Source: Nonomuraea polychroma
GTDB taxonomy: Bacteria; Actinomycetota; Actinomycetes; Streptosporangiales; Streptosporangiaceae
Length of the DNA: 64,000 bases
NCBI RefSeq assembly: GCF_004011505.1
Contig: NZ_SAUN01000001.1
Location: forward strand, 2,356,001 to 2,420,000
Reading direction: 5' to 3'
The notes under the pieces are model-generated. The model worked only from the letters and a program-made list of their open reading frames with translations, had not been told where the DNA came from and ran no database searches. Every line of letters begins with the position of its first letter. The stretch's first letter is position 1. Shown here piece after piece: positions 7,135 through 14,981 of this stretch. The position numbers and the translations under genes are program-made.

Positions 7135-7967
7135 TGACCGAGCTTCCCCCGCGGCGGCGCGCGCTCCGCTGGACTTTAGCCATCGGCGCGGCCGTCATGG
7201 CGGGCTGGGCCATCAGCGGCACAGGCGTAGGGCCGGCGTCCCTCCTGGCCGGCAGGGAAGGCGCCGCCGACATCATCTCCGGGCTCTTTCCACCGGACCT
7301 CGACGGCGATCTGCTGTCACGCGTCGCCGTCGCGGCGCTGGAAACAGTGCAGATCTCAGTAGCGGCCATGGTGTTGAGCATGGCGATAGGCCTGCCCTTG
7401 GCGCTGCTGATCGCCGCCAATGTCGAGGCGCCACGATGGATATCCGGAGTCGCCCGGGGAACCGCCACGCTCCTGCGCAGCGTGCACGAGCTCCTCTGGG
7501 CGCTGCTGTTCGTGGCCGCGGTAGGGCTCGGGCCGGCCGCCGGTGTCTATGCGATCGGCCTTCACTCGGCAGGTGTGGTGGCCAAGCTCTGTTCGGAGCA
7601 GCTCGAGGCCGTCGACCGCGCGCCCGTGGAAACGATGAAACTGACCGGCGGCTCTCGCCTGACGTGCGCGCTGCTGGGAATTCTGCCTCAGGCCCGGGCC
7701 AACATCGCCTCCCAGCTCCTCTACCAATGGGAGTGCGCGATCAGAAGCTCGATCGTCATCGGCTTCGTCGGAGCCGGCGGCATCGGGCAGGCGCTGGCCA
7801 TCGCGCTCCGCCTGTTCCGCTATCAGGAGCTGGCGACCCTCATCGCTGCCGTCGCGATCCTCGTCGTGTGCGTGGACCGCATGTCCAAGTCCCTCCGGGG
7901 TCGCCTGGGCGCGACGACGCGCTGGATGGCGCCGGTTCGACCGTCCTATGAAAGGAGCACGCCGTGA
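7131..7967 (+). CDS. PhnE-like ABC transporter permease
   Basis: A 278-aa integral membrane protein with about six hydrophobic spans and the PhnE-type coupling region (APVETMKLTGGSRLTCALLG, then GFVGAGGIGQAL). It overlaps its neighbours on both sides by 4 bp, so the ABC unit and the following DsrE gene are translationally coupled. Together with 5484 and 6391 it completes a PhnCDE-type importer. Confidence 0.87.
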   Translation: MMTELPPRRRALRWTLAIGAAVMAGWAISGTGVGPASLLAGREGAADIISGLFPPDLDGDLLSRVAVAALETVQISVAAMVLSMAIGLPLALLIAANVEAPRWISGVARGTATLLRSVHELLWALLFVAAVGLGPAAGVYAIGLHSAGVVAKLCSEQLEAVDRAPVETMKLTGGSRLTCALLGILPQARANIASQLLYQWECAIRSSIVIGFVGAGGIGQALAIALRLFRYQELATLIAAVAILVVCVDRMSKSLRGRLGATTRWMAPVRPSYERSTP

Positions 7968-8314
7968 AAGTCCTGTTCGTCCTGCATGACCCTCCTTACG
8001 GCACCGAGCGAACCTACAACGGCATCCGGTGGGCGCGCACCCTGCTCGACGAGGAGGAGAACGAGGTCAAGGTCTTCCTCTTCGGGGACGCCGTCGTTTC
8101 CGTGATGGCGGACCAGCGCACGCCCAACGGCTACTACAACGTCGGCTCGATGATCCGCACTCTGATCGACCGAGGGGCCGAGGTCGGGAGCTGCGGCACC
8201 TGCCTGGATGCCCGAGGCATCGACGAGTCCCGCGCGGCCAAGGGGCCCCATCGGTCATCCATGAAAGAGCTGTCCGGTTGGACGGCCTGGGCGGACAAGG
8301 TGATCAACGTTTGA
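7964..8314 (+). CDS. DsrE/TusD-family small protein
   Basis: A 116-aa single-domain protein: VLFVLHDPPYG (first strand, nucleotide-like loop), KVFLFGDAV, and GSCGTCLDARG carrying two cysteines at the position of the conserved DsrE/TusD cysteine. The family relays persulfide sulfur or acts with sulfur oxidoreductases. GTG 7964 has AAAGGAG six bases upstream. It is wedged between the PhnE-like permease and an SQR-like flavoprotein, a pairing common in sulfur metabolism, so persulfide handling is a reasonable inference. Confidence 0.85.
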   Translation: MKVLFVLHDPPYGTERTYNGIRWARTLLDEEENEVKVFLFGDAVVSVMADQRTPNGYYNVGSMIRTLIDRGAEVGSCGTCLDARGIDESRAAKGPHRSSMKELSGWTAWADKVINV

Positions 8315-8327
8315 TCCGGGAGGGTCC

Positions 8328-9485
8328 ATGCCTCGCAATGTTGTCGTCCTGGGTGCTGGAGTTGGCGGCCTGATCGCGGCGTCGCGGCTACGTGAGCTGC
8401 TGCCCCAGTCCGATCGTGTCGTCCTGGTCGATCGCTCGTTCGACGGGGCCCTCGGGCTGTCACTGCTGTGGGTCCTGCGGGGCTGGCGCACCGCCGAGTC
8501 GGTCAAAGTACGGCCGACGGAATCCGCGCTGCGCGGCGTTGAGATGCTGAAGGCGGAGGTTCAGGCCATCGACCTCGATCGCCGCTCGGTGGTCGTGGAA
8601 GGTGGCGAGCTGAGCTACGACGCGCTGGTCATCGCTTTGGGGGCGGCGCTCGATACGGGAAGCACGCCGGGATTGGACGCTGCGATCGCCGCCGGCGTCG
8701 CGACGGAGTTCTACACGCTGGAGGGAGCCGGCGCGACCCATGAGCGGGCACGGAAGCTGAACCACGGCCGAGTGGCGTTCCTAGTGGCAGGAGTGCCGTT
8801 CAAGTGCCCGGCGGCTCCGTTCGAGGCTGCCCTGCTCGCAGCCGACATGCTGCGCTCACGTGGCATCCCCGACCGGATCCAGATCGATGCCTTCACGCCC
8901 GACCCCCTGCCGATGCCTGTTGCCGGACCCGAAGTCGGCAAGGCCTTGGTGGGGATGCTCGAGCAACACAACATCGGATTCCACCCGAACAAGATGATCG
9001 ACCACATAGTGCCGGAGAGACGGCAACTGGTCTTCTCCGACGGCAGTCGCGAGACGTTCGAGCACCTCGCCGTCGTCCCGGCACATCGACCGCCGGCGCC
9101 CGTGGCCTCGAGTTTCGGTGGCTGGATCCCGGTGGACCCGCACACGCTCGTCAGCGAGGCCGACGGGGTCTGGGCCGTCGGCGACGTCACACTCCTGAAG
9201 CTCCCGAACGGCAAGCCGCTGCCCAAGGCGGCGGTCTTCGCGGAAGGCGAGGCGGAGACGGTCGCGATAGAGGTCGCACGTTTTCTGGGAATGGAGGGCC
9301 CCGATTCCTCTTTCTCGGGATACGGCTCGTGCTATATCGAGCTCGGCGGACACTGCGCCGCCAAAGGTGAGGGGCGGTTCTTCCACGAGCCGGCACCCGA
9401 GGTGACCCTCTATTCTCCCTCGCCCGACTTCCATCGGGAAAAGGTCGCGCAAGAAACCGACTGGCTCAAGCGATGGAATTCATGA
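8328..9485 (+). CDS. Sulfide:quinone reductase-like FAD oxidoreductase
   Basis: A 385-aa pyridine-nucleotide-disulfide-type protein: dinucleotide fold GAGVGGLIAASRLRELLP at the N terminus, a second glycine-poor middle domain, GVWAVGDVTLLKLPNGKPLPKA (FAD-binding 'GD' motif), and CPAAPFE near residue 162, the equivalent of the active-site cysteine segment CPPAPYE of SQR/flavocytochrome c sulfide dehydrogenase. RBS GGGAGGG precedes the ATG. The DsrE neighbour supports sulfide or persulfide chemistry; a quinone or another acceptor cannot be decided from sequence. Confidence 0.85.
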   Translation: MPRNVVVLGAGVGGLIAASRLRELLPQSDRVVLVDRSFDGALGLSLLWVLRGWRTAESVKVRPTESALRGVEMLKAEVQAIDLDRRSVVVEGGELSYDALVIALGAALDTGSTPGLDAAIAAGVATEFYTLEGAGATHERARKLNHGRVAFLVAGVPFKCPAAPFEAALLAADMLRSRGIPDRIQIDAFTPDPLPMPVAGPEVGKALVGMLEQHNIGFHPNKMIDHIVPERRQLVFSDGSRETFEHLAVVPAHRPPAPVASSFGGWIPVDPHTLVSEADGVWAVGDVTLLKLPNGKPLPKAAVFAEGEAETVAIEVARFLGMEGPDSSFSGYGSCYIELGGHCAAKGEGRFFHEPAPEVTLYSPSPDFHREKVAQETDWLKRWNS

Positions 9486-9495
9486 ATCGCCGAAA

Positions 9496-9513
9496 ACTAT
9501 ATGTAGCTCAAGC
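9496..9513 (+). promoter_or_regulatory. ACTATAT element, copy 3 (left half conserved)
   Basis: ACTATATGTAGCTCAAGC shares the left half ACTATAT with the other three copies; the right half is degenerate (CTCAAG against TTAAAG). It lies 52 bp before the ATG at 9548, in the short gap after the SQR-like gene, implying a separate transcription start. Confidence 0.45.
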
Positions 9514-9547
9514 ACACCACTAGAGATAGGTCGACAGAGGAGAGACC

Positions 9548-10099
9548 ATGCCCCACATCGCGATCCAACCCGAGATGGCGCCCGGCACGCCCGGCCTGTT
9601 CCAGTACCGGCCGGAGACGGGGCGCCCGCTCGCGGAGTTGGCCGAGACCCTGCTCCGCAACCCGCACTCGATGAGCCGGGCGGACCGGGAGCTCATCGCC
9701 ACCTACGTCTCGGCGCTGAACGAGTCCAAGTTCTGCTACTCGACACACCGGGAGGTCAGCGGCGCCCAGTACGACGAGGGCCGCCTGCTGGTCGACAAGG
9801 TCATGAACGACCCCGACAGCGCCCCGATCCCGGAGAAGCTCAAGAAGCTGTTGAAGATCGCCGGAGCGGTCCAGCGGAGCGGTAACGCGGTCACGGAGGA
9901 ACTCGTCACGGACGCCCGTAACGCGGGCGCGACGGACGTCGAGATCCACGACACCGTGCTCATCGCCGCGGCGTTCTGCATGTTCAACCGGTACTGCGAC
10001 GGTCTCGGCGCCTACACCCCCGAAGACCCCGAGGCCTACGTGGGCATGGCCGAGATGATCCTCAACGGCGGCTACCGGATGTGCGTCACAGGCCACTAG
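9548..10099 (+). CDS. AhpD/carboxymuconolactone decarboxylase-like protein
   Basis: The 183-aa all-helical protein carries NESKFCYSTHREV, the CMD/AhpD active-site segment. The second Cys and the His of the usual C-x2-C-x3-H are kept, while the first Cys is Ser; this form is common in peroxidase-related relatives. The end (AAFCMFNRYCDGLGAYTPED) also fits that branch. AGAGGAGAG is a strong RBS four bases before ATG 9548. Likely role: peroxide or thiol-linked reduction, or an uncharacterised lyase. A hairpin follows at 10111. Confidence 0.85.
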   Translation: MPHIAIQPEMAPGTPGLFQYRPETGRPLAELAETLLRNPHSMSRADRELIATYVSALNESKFCYSTHREVSGAQYDEGRLLVDKVMNDPDSAPIPEKLKKLLKIAGAVQRSGNAVTEELVTDARNAGATDVEIHDTVLIAAAFCMFNRYCDGLGAYTPEDPEAYVGMAEMILNGGYRMCVTGH

Positions 10100-10110
10100 C
10101 ACACAAGCGC

Positions 10111-10147
10111 CCAGTCCCGGGTCCGCGATGGGCGAGCCCGGGACTGG
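10111..10147 (+). terminator. 11-bp perfect hairpin between the AhpD-like and YciI-like genes
   Basis: CCAGTCCCGGG (10111-10121) pairs perfectly with CCCGGGACTGG (10137-10147) around a 15-nt loop. There is no T tract, as is common for actinomycete terminators. The right arm overlaps the only purine-rich Shine-Dalgarno candidate (GGAG, 10146-10149) for the ATG at 10151, so it could also act as a translational lock. Confidence 0.7.
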
Positions 10148-10150
10148 AGC

Positions 10151-10498
10151 ATGGGATCGGTGAACATGCGATACGTACTGCTCTATTGCGGCGGCGATGA
10201 TGCCGAGCCAATGAATGACGAGACCAGGGATCTCCTCGATCGGTGGTTCGCCAAATACCACTCCAACATCGTGCACAGCCGACGGCTGAAACCCGCGGAG
10301 ACCGCGACCACAGTCGACGTGAGCTTCAGCCCGGATCCCGTGATGTGGGACAGGCCGTTCGCCACGCCGGCGCTCAGCGGGTACATCGAGGTCGAGGCGG
10401 CCGACCTCGACGAGGTGCTGCGCATGGTGCGAACGTGGCCGGGCTCGCCGACCGTGGAGATCCGCCCGATCGTCAGCGCATCGACGCCATCGCCTTGA
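10151..10498 (+). CDS. YciI/DGPF-domain protein
   Basis: A 115-aa ferredoxin-like-fold protein: MRYVLLYCGGDDAEP at the N terminus and ALSGYIEVEAADLDEVLRMVRTWPGSPTVEIRPI at the C terminus match the YCII-related (DGPF) family, whose known members are small dimeric enzymes or sensors of unclear function. ATG 10166 is an equally possible start and gives the canonical N terminus MRYVLL. The 3' end overlaps the convergent PLP-enzyme gene by 26 bp. Confidence 0.8.
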   Translation: MGSVNMRYVLLYCGGDDAEPMNDETRDLLDRWFAKYHSNIVHSRRLKPAETATTVDVSFSPDPVMWDRPFATPALSGYIEVEAADLDEVLRMVRTWPGSPTVEIRPIVSASTPSP

Positions 10499-11801
10499 TC
10501 ACTCGCTCCACCTCGTCCGGACTGGTAACGATGCTCGGCCCGAACCGGACGAAGGACTCACGGTACGGCGTCGAACCCGCCGAGATCGCGTGCTTGGTGA
10601 GAAGCCGCTGGACGACGGCGTCCGGCTCCATGCCGTTGACCGCGCAGCAGATGACTCCGGCCGATAGCTCCGGAGACGTGGGCGTCACGAGACGGACGTT
10701 GGGCAGCTTGGCGAGCCCTTCCTTGAGCTGGACGGCTTGGGACCTGATCCGCTCCGCGACGGCCGCCTTGCCGATGGACTCGTGGAAGGCGACGGCCTGC
10801 GGTACGGCCCAGCGGTTCTCGAACGAGTGGTAGCCGCCCGGAGTATTGAGGTCGGCCGGCGGGCCGGGGGTTCCCGTCCAGGCCTGCCGGGAGAAACTCG
10901 GGATCACCGGTCGAAGCAACGGCCAAGCATCCGTTCTCGCCCAGACGAATCCGGTGCCTCGCGGGCCGAACAGCCACTTGTGCGTGGCCGTGATGAAGAC
11001 ATCGGCCCCCAAGTCGCTCATGGAGGCGTTCTCCGCGGCAAAACCGTGGACACCGTCGACCACGATCAGGACCCGTCGGCTCGGGCCGCGCCGGGCGTTG
11101 ATCTCCTTCACCGCCTGGCTGATCTGCGACAGCGGCAACTTGACGCCGGTGCTCGAGTGAACCCAGGTCAGGGCGAGCACCCTGGTCCTGGGGGTGATCC
11201 GGCGAACGAGCCTGTTCACGATCTCGTCGGCGGAGGCCGTGGCGGGATTCTCGTACAGCCGCACCCTGTGGATCACGATGCCGTCGGTCTCCGCGCGCAA
11301 CCGCAGCGCCTCGTGGCACGAGTAGAAGTCGTGCTCGGTGGTGATCACCTCTTCGCCGGCCTTCAACCGCAGGCCGCCATAGACCAGGCCGAGCCCCATG
11401 GTGGTGCTGTCGGTCAGCGCCACCTCCTGCGGCTGGGCCCCGATGTACCCGGCGATCGCCTTGCGCGTGTCGTCGCTGCGCTCCAGGTCGTAGAAGCCGA
11501 TCCCGTAGTCCTGAGGTCGGCTGTCCAGTGCGTCTCGGTACTGCGTGATGGCGTCCCGTACGGGAGCCGGATGCGCGGCCAGCATGAACGCGGCGAAGTG
11601 CGCGTAGCGCGAGGTGAGCGAGAACTGGGCACGGACCGAGCCCCAGTTCCGAGGGTCGAAGGCCGGGCCGGGCGCTCGCCGGGTGGCCTCCCCCGCGCAG
11701 CCCGCGGACATCGCGGCGACGCCGGCCATGAGGACGGCGCGTCGTCCCAAGCCTGCCGAAGCGTAGTCGAGGGGATTGCTCTGGATCTCCTGGTCTGCCA
11801 C
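10473..11801 (-). CDS. Exported class V aminotransferase / cysteine desulfurase-like PLP enzyme
   Basis: The 442-aa protein has the class V fold with the PLP lysine in TATHKWLFGPRGTGF, the cofactor Asp/His in VVDGVHGFA, and DSTTMGLG for phosphate binding; isopenicillin-N-epimerase-like and desulfurase-like enzymes share this pattern. Unusually, residues ~19-37 (LGRRAVLMAGVAAMSAGCAG) look like a twin-arginine lipoprotein signal, so the enzyme is probably exported. The start is GTG 11801 on the reverse strand; the promoter would lie in the divergent region around 11834. Reaction unknown: C-S lyase, epimerase or aminotransferase are all possible. Confidence 0.83.
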   Translation of the reverse strand: MADQEIQSNPLDYASAGLGRRAVLMAGVAAMSAGCAGEATRRAPGPAFDPRNWGSVRAQFSLTSRYAHFAAFMLAAHPAPVRDAITQYRDALDSRPQDYGIGFYDLERSDDTRKAIAGYIGAQPQEVALTDSTTMGLGLVYGGLRLKAGEEVITTEHDFYSCHEALRLRAETDGIVIHRVRLYENPATASADEIVNRLVRRITPRTRVLALTWVHSSTGVKLPLSQISQAVKEINARRGPSRRVLIVVDGVHGFAAENASMSDLGADVFITATHKWLFGPRGTGFVWARTDAWPLLRPVIPSFSRQAWTGTPGPPADLNTPGGYHSFENRWAVPQAVAFHESIGKAAVAERIRSQAVQLKEGLAKLPNVRLVTPTSPELSAGVICCAVNGMEPDAVVQRLLTKHAISAGSTPYRESFVRFGPSIVTSPDEVERVIKAMASMR

Positions 11802-11833
11802 GACGCCTCCTCGGTAACACGAAGCCTCTTCCC

Positions 11834-11854
11834 ACTATATATTTTTAAATCTAC
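11834..11854 (+). promoter_or_regulatory. ACTATAT element, copy 4, in the divergent promoter region
   Basis: ACTATATATTTTTAAATCTA (11834-11853) aligns with copies 1 and 2. It lies between the reverse-strand PLP-enzyme gene (start 11801) and the forward unb/PKSE operon (small ORF at 11946), so it could control both directions. As at copy 2, ACCTGACAGGC occurs downstream (11914-11924). Confidence 0.55.
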
Positions 11855-11889
11855 ATGGCCATCTGTGTCGCGCCGCAGTCTCCGAAGGT

Positions 11890-11916
11890 GGTATCGGAGG
11901 TGCTCCCTTCGATACC
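11890..11916 (+). promoter_or_regulatory. Inverted repeat GGTATCG...CGATACC in the leader of the enediyne operon
   Basis: GGTATCG (11890-11896) and CGATACC (11910-11916) are perfect inverted copies around 13 nt. They lie in the presumed 5' leader, 30 bp before the start of the small ORF. It may be an operator dyad or an RNA hairpin; there is no T tract. Confidence 0.45.
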
Positions 11917-11945
11917 TGACAGGCTTCTTCGATAGGAGCAGTTGA

Positions 11946-12095
11946 ATGCTTGTCAGCGCCGCTCATAACATCCAGGCGAAGGGACAGGTAATGGCTCGAT
12001 TTATCCAGAAGAGAAAAGCCCGGAGCAGCAAGAAGAATCCTCACTTGCCGACGCTCGACCTGCGCACACCGTCAGGCCGGACGCTGCCGTTCTAG
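11946..12095 (+). CDS. Small 49-aa basic peptide ORF heading the enediyne operon
   Basis: ATG 11946 is preceded by AGGAG (11934-11938) with a 7-bp spacer, the best Shine-Dalgarno in this region. The product begins MLVSAAHNIQAKGQVMARF, has a strongly basic centre (QKRKARSSKKN) and a proline/threonine-rich tail ending SGRTLPF; TAG at 12093. An inner ATG at 11991 would give a 34-aa form. No family is recognised and there are no cysteines. It sits 37 bp upstream of unbL in the same direction. It could be a leader peptide, a small regulatory or partner protein, or a peptide precursor; all are speculation. Confidence 0.6.
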   Translation: MLVSAAHNIQAKGQVMARFIQKRKARSSKKNPHLPTLDLRTPSGRTLPF

Positions 12096-12132
12096 GCAAC
12101 ACATCGGATCCGCTGACCCTGAGAGATTTGCC

Positions 12133-13080
12133 ATGAGAGCGCGAATGATCCGTCGAATGCTCGCCATCGGCCCTCGCAAGCTCGCCCTCGAGGGCCGCTG
12201 TCATCCAGCCGAGGCACCCGAGACTCAACGCGCTCTCGAGGAGGTGGTGAAGGCCTTCGCGGTCGGCTACAACACGGCCCTAGCAGGTCCGACCGGTGAG
12301 CTCACTTTCCCTGATCTCCCACGGGAGCTGCGCGGATTCGCCTTCGAGGGCGCCGCGATGAGCACCGCGCTGGTCGACCAGCTCACGATGGGAGGCGGTC
12401 GCGGCCTTCGAGAGCTCGCCGCCGGCGCAGGGGAACGGTACATACATCTGATTCACGTAGGGGCGGGCTGGGCGTACGCGCGCCTGCGGCGGCGTCCTTG
12501 GGCGGGTACGGAGTTCGCTCATCCCCTGCTGGGCTGGCTCGCGTGGGACGGCTGGGGCTTCCACCAGGCATTCTTCCACCCGCAGGCGGTCTTCGTCAGG
12601 CAGGCGGTCGAACGCCGCGGACGAGGCTCCGTCCAGCCCATCCGCGACCAGGGGGCCGGCCGGGCGTTGTGGTTCTACGCCGGGGCGAACGTGGCGCGGA
12701 TCGCCGGCATCATCGGCGGTTTCCCGGCCGGGCGCCGACGCGACCTATGGGCGGGGATCGGGCTGGCCGCCGCGTACACCGGAGCGCGGCAGGGACCCGC
12801 CGTCGATGAGTTGCTCACGGCCGCCGATGGATACCGGGACCACCTGGCGCAAGGAGCCGCGTTCGCGGCCAAAGCCCGGGTCCTGTCGGGAGTGATGCCG
12901 TCCGGCTGCGCGGCGGCCGTCGAAGCGATCACTGGAGTCGACGCCGAGACCGCGGCCGACTGGACCGACGGCGCGCTGAGCCACGCCATCCGGTTCCCCG
13001 ACTCGCCCGACGCGTATGAGATGTGGCGGGCGGGCATTCGTGATGCCTGGAACCTGAGGGCTCACGGGGTGGCCTCATGA
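12133..13080 (+). CDS. unbL: Enediyne biosynthesis protein E3/UnbL (DUF1702 family)
   Basis: A 315-aa protein with DUF1702 hallmarks: an N-terminal basic region, FAFEGAAMSTALVDQLT (~75-91), YIHLIHVGAGWAYARL, DGWGFHQAFFHP, QGAGRALWFYAGANVARI and the C-terminal W-x-D-G motif (DWTDGALSHAIRFPDSP). The family is found almost only beside enediyne PKSs; its biochemical role is unsettled. ATG 12133 has only a weak purine stretch upstream, and ATG 12145 is an alternative. Its stop overlaps the unbV start (ATGA). Confidence 0.92.
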   Translation: MRARMIRRMLAIGPRKLALEGRCHPAEAPETQRALEEVVKAFAVGYNTALAGPTGELTFPDLPRELRGFAFEGAAMSTALVDQLTMGGGRGLRELAAGAGERYIHLIHVGAGWAYARLRRRPWAGTEFAHPLLGWLAWDGWGFHQAFFHPQAVFVRQAVERRGRGSVQPIRDQGAGRALWFYAGANVARIAGIIGGFPAGRRRDLWAGIGLAAAYTGARQGPAVDELLTAADGYRDHLAQGAAFAAKARVLSGVMPSGCAAAVEAITGVDAETAADWTDGALSHAIRFPDSPDAYEMWRAGIRDAWNLRAHGVAS

Positions 13081-14981
13081 TGCGGCGGCTACGGCCCTGG
13101 ACGGCCCGGTTGTGCTGCATCGTCCTGCTGATCACCGCATGGGTCGCCGCCCGGCCGCCGTCCGGTTCCGCCGCGGAGCTGGACGAGCTGGCACAGCGGT
13201 TCAGTTTCAGCCGGCAACCCCTCAACGCCGCGACCGCCGGCCGTGACGTCCGGATCGTCGCGCCTGCCTTCGAGCACATCAAGGGGTGGATCTCAGCCGT
13301 GGGAGCGAGCGTCGGCCTGGCCGACCTCGACGGTAACGGCCTGGCCGACGACGTCTGCCTGATCGATCCCCGGGACGATTCGGTCACTGTCGGCCCGCTG
13401 CCCGGCACGGGCGCCAGATACAGCGCTCTGCGGCTCACCCCGGCGCCTCTCGCGTTCGACGCGACCATGGCTCCGACAGGGTGCGTCCCCGCCGACTACA
13501 ACGAAGACGGCCTCCATGACCTCCTGGTCTACTACTGGGGCCGCTCTCCGGTGATCTTCCTCAAGACCGCGTCGGGGGCATACGTGCCGCGGGAGCTCGT
13601 GCAGCCGTACGAGGTGTGGAACACCAATGCGCTCTCCCTGGCGGACATCGACGGGGACGGCCACGTCGACATCGTCGTCGGCAACTTCTTTCCCGACGAC
13701 GCTCGAGTCCTCGATCCGGAGGCGTACCAGGACGAGTTGCAGATGCAACGCTCGCTGTCCGACGCGCGCAACGGTGGCACGAACCGCATCCTGCTCTTCC
13801 GCTCCGCGCGAGCCGGTCAGGAACCGGCTGTGGAGTTCGCCCCTGTGGCCCAGCCTTTCCCGGGCGATCTCGCCAAGGCGTGGACTCTCGCCATCGGCGC
13901 TCAGGATCTGGACGCCGACGGGCGGCCGGAGCTCTACTTCGCCAACGATTTCGGCCCCGACTATCTGTTGCGCAACGTGTCCACGCCGGGTCAGGTCCGT
14001 CTGCAGGTCCTGCGCGGCCCACGCCATCTCACCACGCCGAAGTCCAAGGTGCTCGGCAACGACTCCTTCAAGGGCATGGGCGTGGCCTTCCCCGATCTGA
14101 ACCTGGACGACGTGCCGGACATGGTGGTCAGCAACATCACGGAGAACTTCGCACTCCACGAGAGCAACTTCGCCTGGGTGAGTACCAGGAAACCCGTCAT
14201 CACCGGTGACGTGGCCCAGTACGAAGACCAGAGCGAACCGCTCGGCATCTCCCGGTCAGGGTGGGGCTGGGATCTCAAGACCGGCGATTTCGCCGGCGAC
14301 GGAGACGTGCAGATCGTCCAGACCACCGGCTTCGTCGCCGGCACCACCAACCGCTGGGCCAACCTCCAGGAACTCGCCATGGCCAACGACGACCTGCTGT
14401 CGAAGCCGGGCGCCTGGCCGCGATTCGCACCGGGAGATGATATCTCGGGCGACGACACGAATCCGTTCTTCGCCCGCGGCGCCGACGGACGCTTCCACGA
14501 CATCGCCGCTCGCCTCGGCGTGTCGGATCCGGGCCCCTCGCGGGCGATCGCCCTGTCGGACTTCGACCACGACGGCCGCCTCGACTTCGCCGTCGCCAAC
14601 CAGTGGCGCCAGTCCTACGTGTACCGCAACACCCGTGCCACCAGCGCGCCCTTCCTCGGGCTGCGGCTCCTCACGCCCGCAACCGCGGGCCGCTGCACCG
14701 CACCGGCGGACGAGCTGCGGCCCGCGATCGGCGCCACGGCCCAGATTCTTTCCGGTGCCCGTGGTACCAGGTCAGGGCAGGTGTACCCGGCCAACGGACA
14801 CGGCGGGGTCTCGGCGCCGGAGCTGCTCTTCGCGCTCCAGAACCCTCAGACCCCCGTGACCGCCAAACTCACCTGGCGCGATCCGTGCGGTGCCCGTCAC
14901 GCCGCCAACGTCTCGCTCACGCCCGGCTGGCACACCCTGGCGCTGCTCGCGAACGGTTCCACTCAGGAGGTTAAGCCGTGA
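13077..14981 (+). CDS. unbV: Enediyne biosynthesis protein E4/UnbV (FG-GAP/VCBS repeats with ASPIC/UnbV domain)
   Basis: A 634-aa secreted-type protein. Residues 1-32 form a signal peptide (basic start, hydrophobic core, cleavage likely after GSAA). The body is an integrin-like beta-propeller with repeated calcium loops: DLDGNGLADD, DYNEDGLHDLLV, DIDGDGHVDIVVGN, DLDADGRPELYF, DFDHDGRLDFAVAN. The C-terminal ~110 residues (IGATAQILSGARGTRSGQVY, GHGGVSAPELLFAL) fit the ASPIC/UnbV domain. It overlaps unbL and unbU by 4 bp. Conserved in enediyne warhead cassettes, function undefined. Confidence 0.93.
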   Translation: MMRRLRPWTARLCCIVLLITAWVAARPPSGSAAELDELAQRFSFSRQPLNAATAGRDVRIVAPAFEHIKGWISAVGASVGLADLDGNGLADDVCLIDPRDDSVTVGPLPGTGARYSALRLTPAPLAFDATMAPTGCVPADYNEDGLHDLLVYYWGRSPVIFLKTASGAYVPRELVQPYEVWNTNALSLADIDGDGHVDIVVGNFFPDDARVLDPEAYQDELQMQRSLSDARNGGTNRILLFRSARAGQEPAVEFAPVAQPFPGDLAKAWTLAIGAQDLDADGRPELYFANDFGPDYLLRNVSTPGQVRLQVLRGPRHLTTPKSKVLGNDSFKGMGVAFPDLNLDDVPDMVVSNITENFALHESNFAWVSTRKPVITGDVAQYEDQSEPLGISRSGWGWDLKTGDFAGDGDVQIVQTTGFVAGTTNRWANLQELAMANDDLLSKPGAWPRFAPGDDISGDDTNPFFARGADGRFHDIAARLGVSDPGPSRAIALSDFDHDGRLDFAVANQWRQSYVYRNTRATSAPFLGLRLLTPATAGRCTAPADELRPAIGATAQILSGARGTRSGQVYPANGHGGVSAPELLFALQNPQTPVTAKLTWRDPCGARHAANVSLTPGWHTLALLANGSTQEVKP

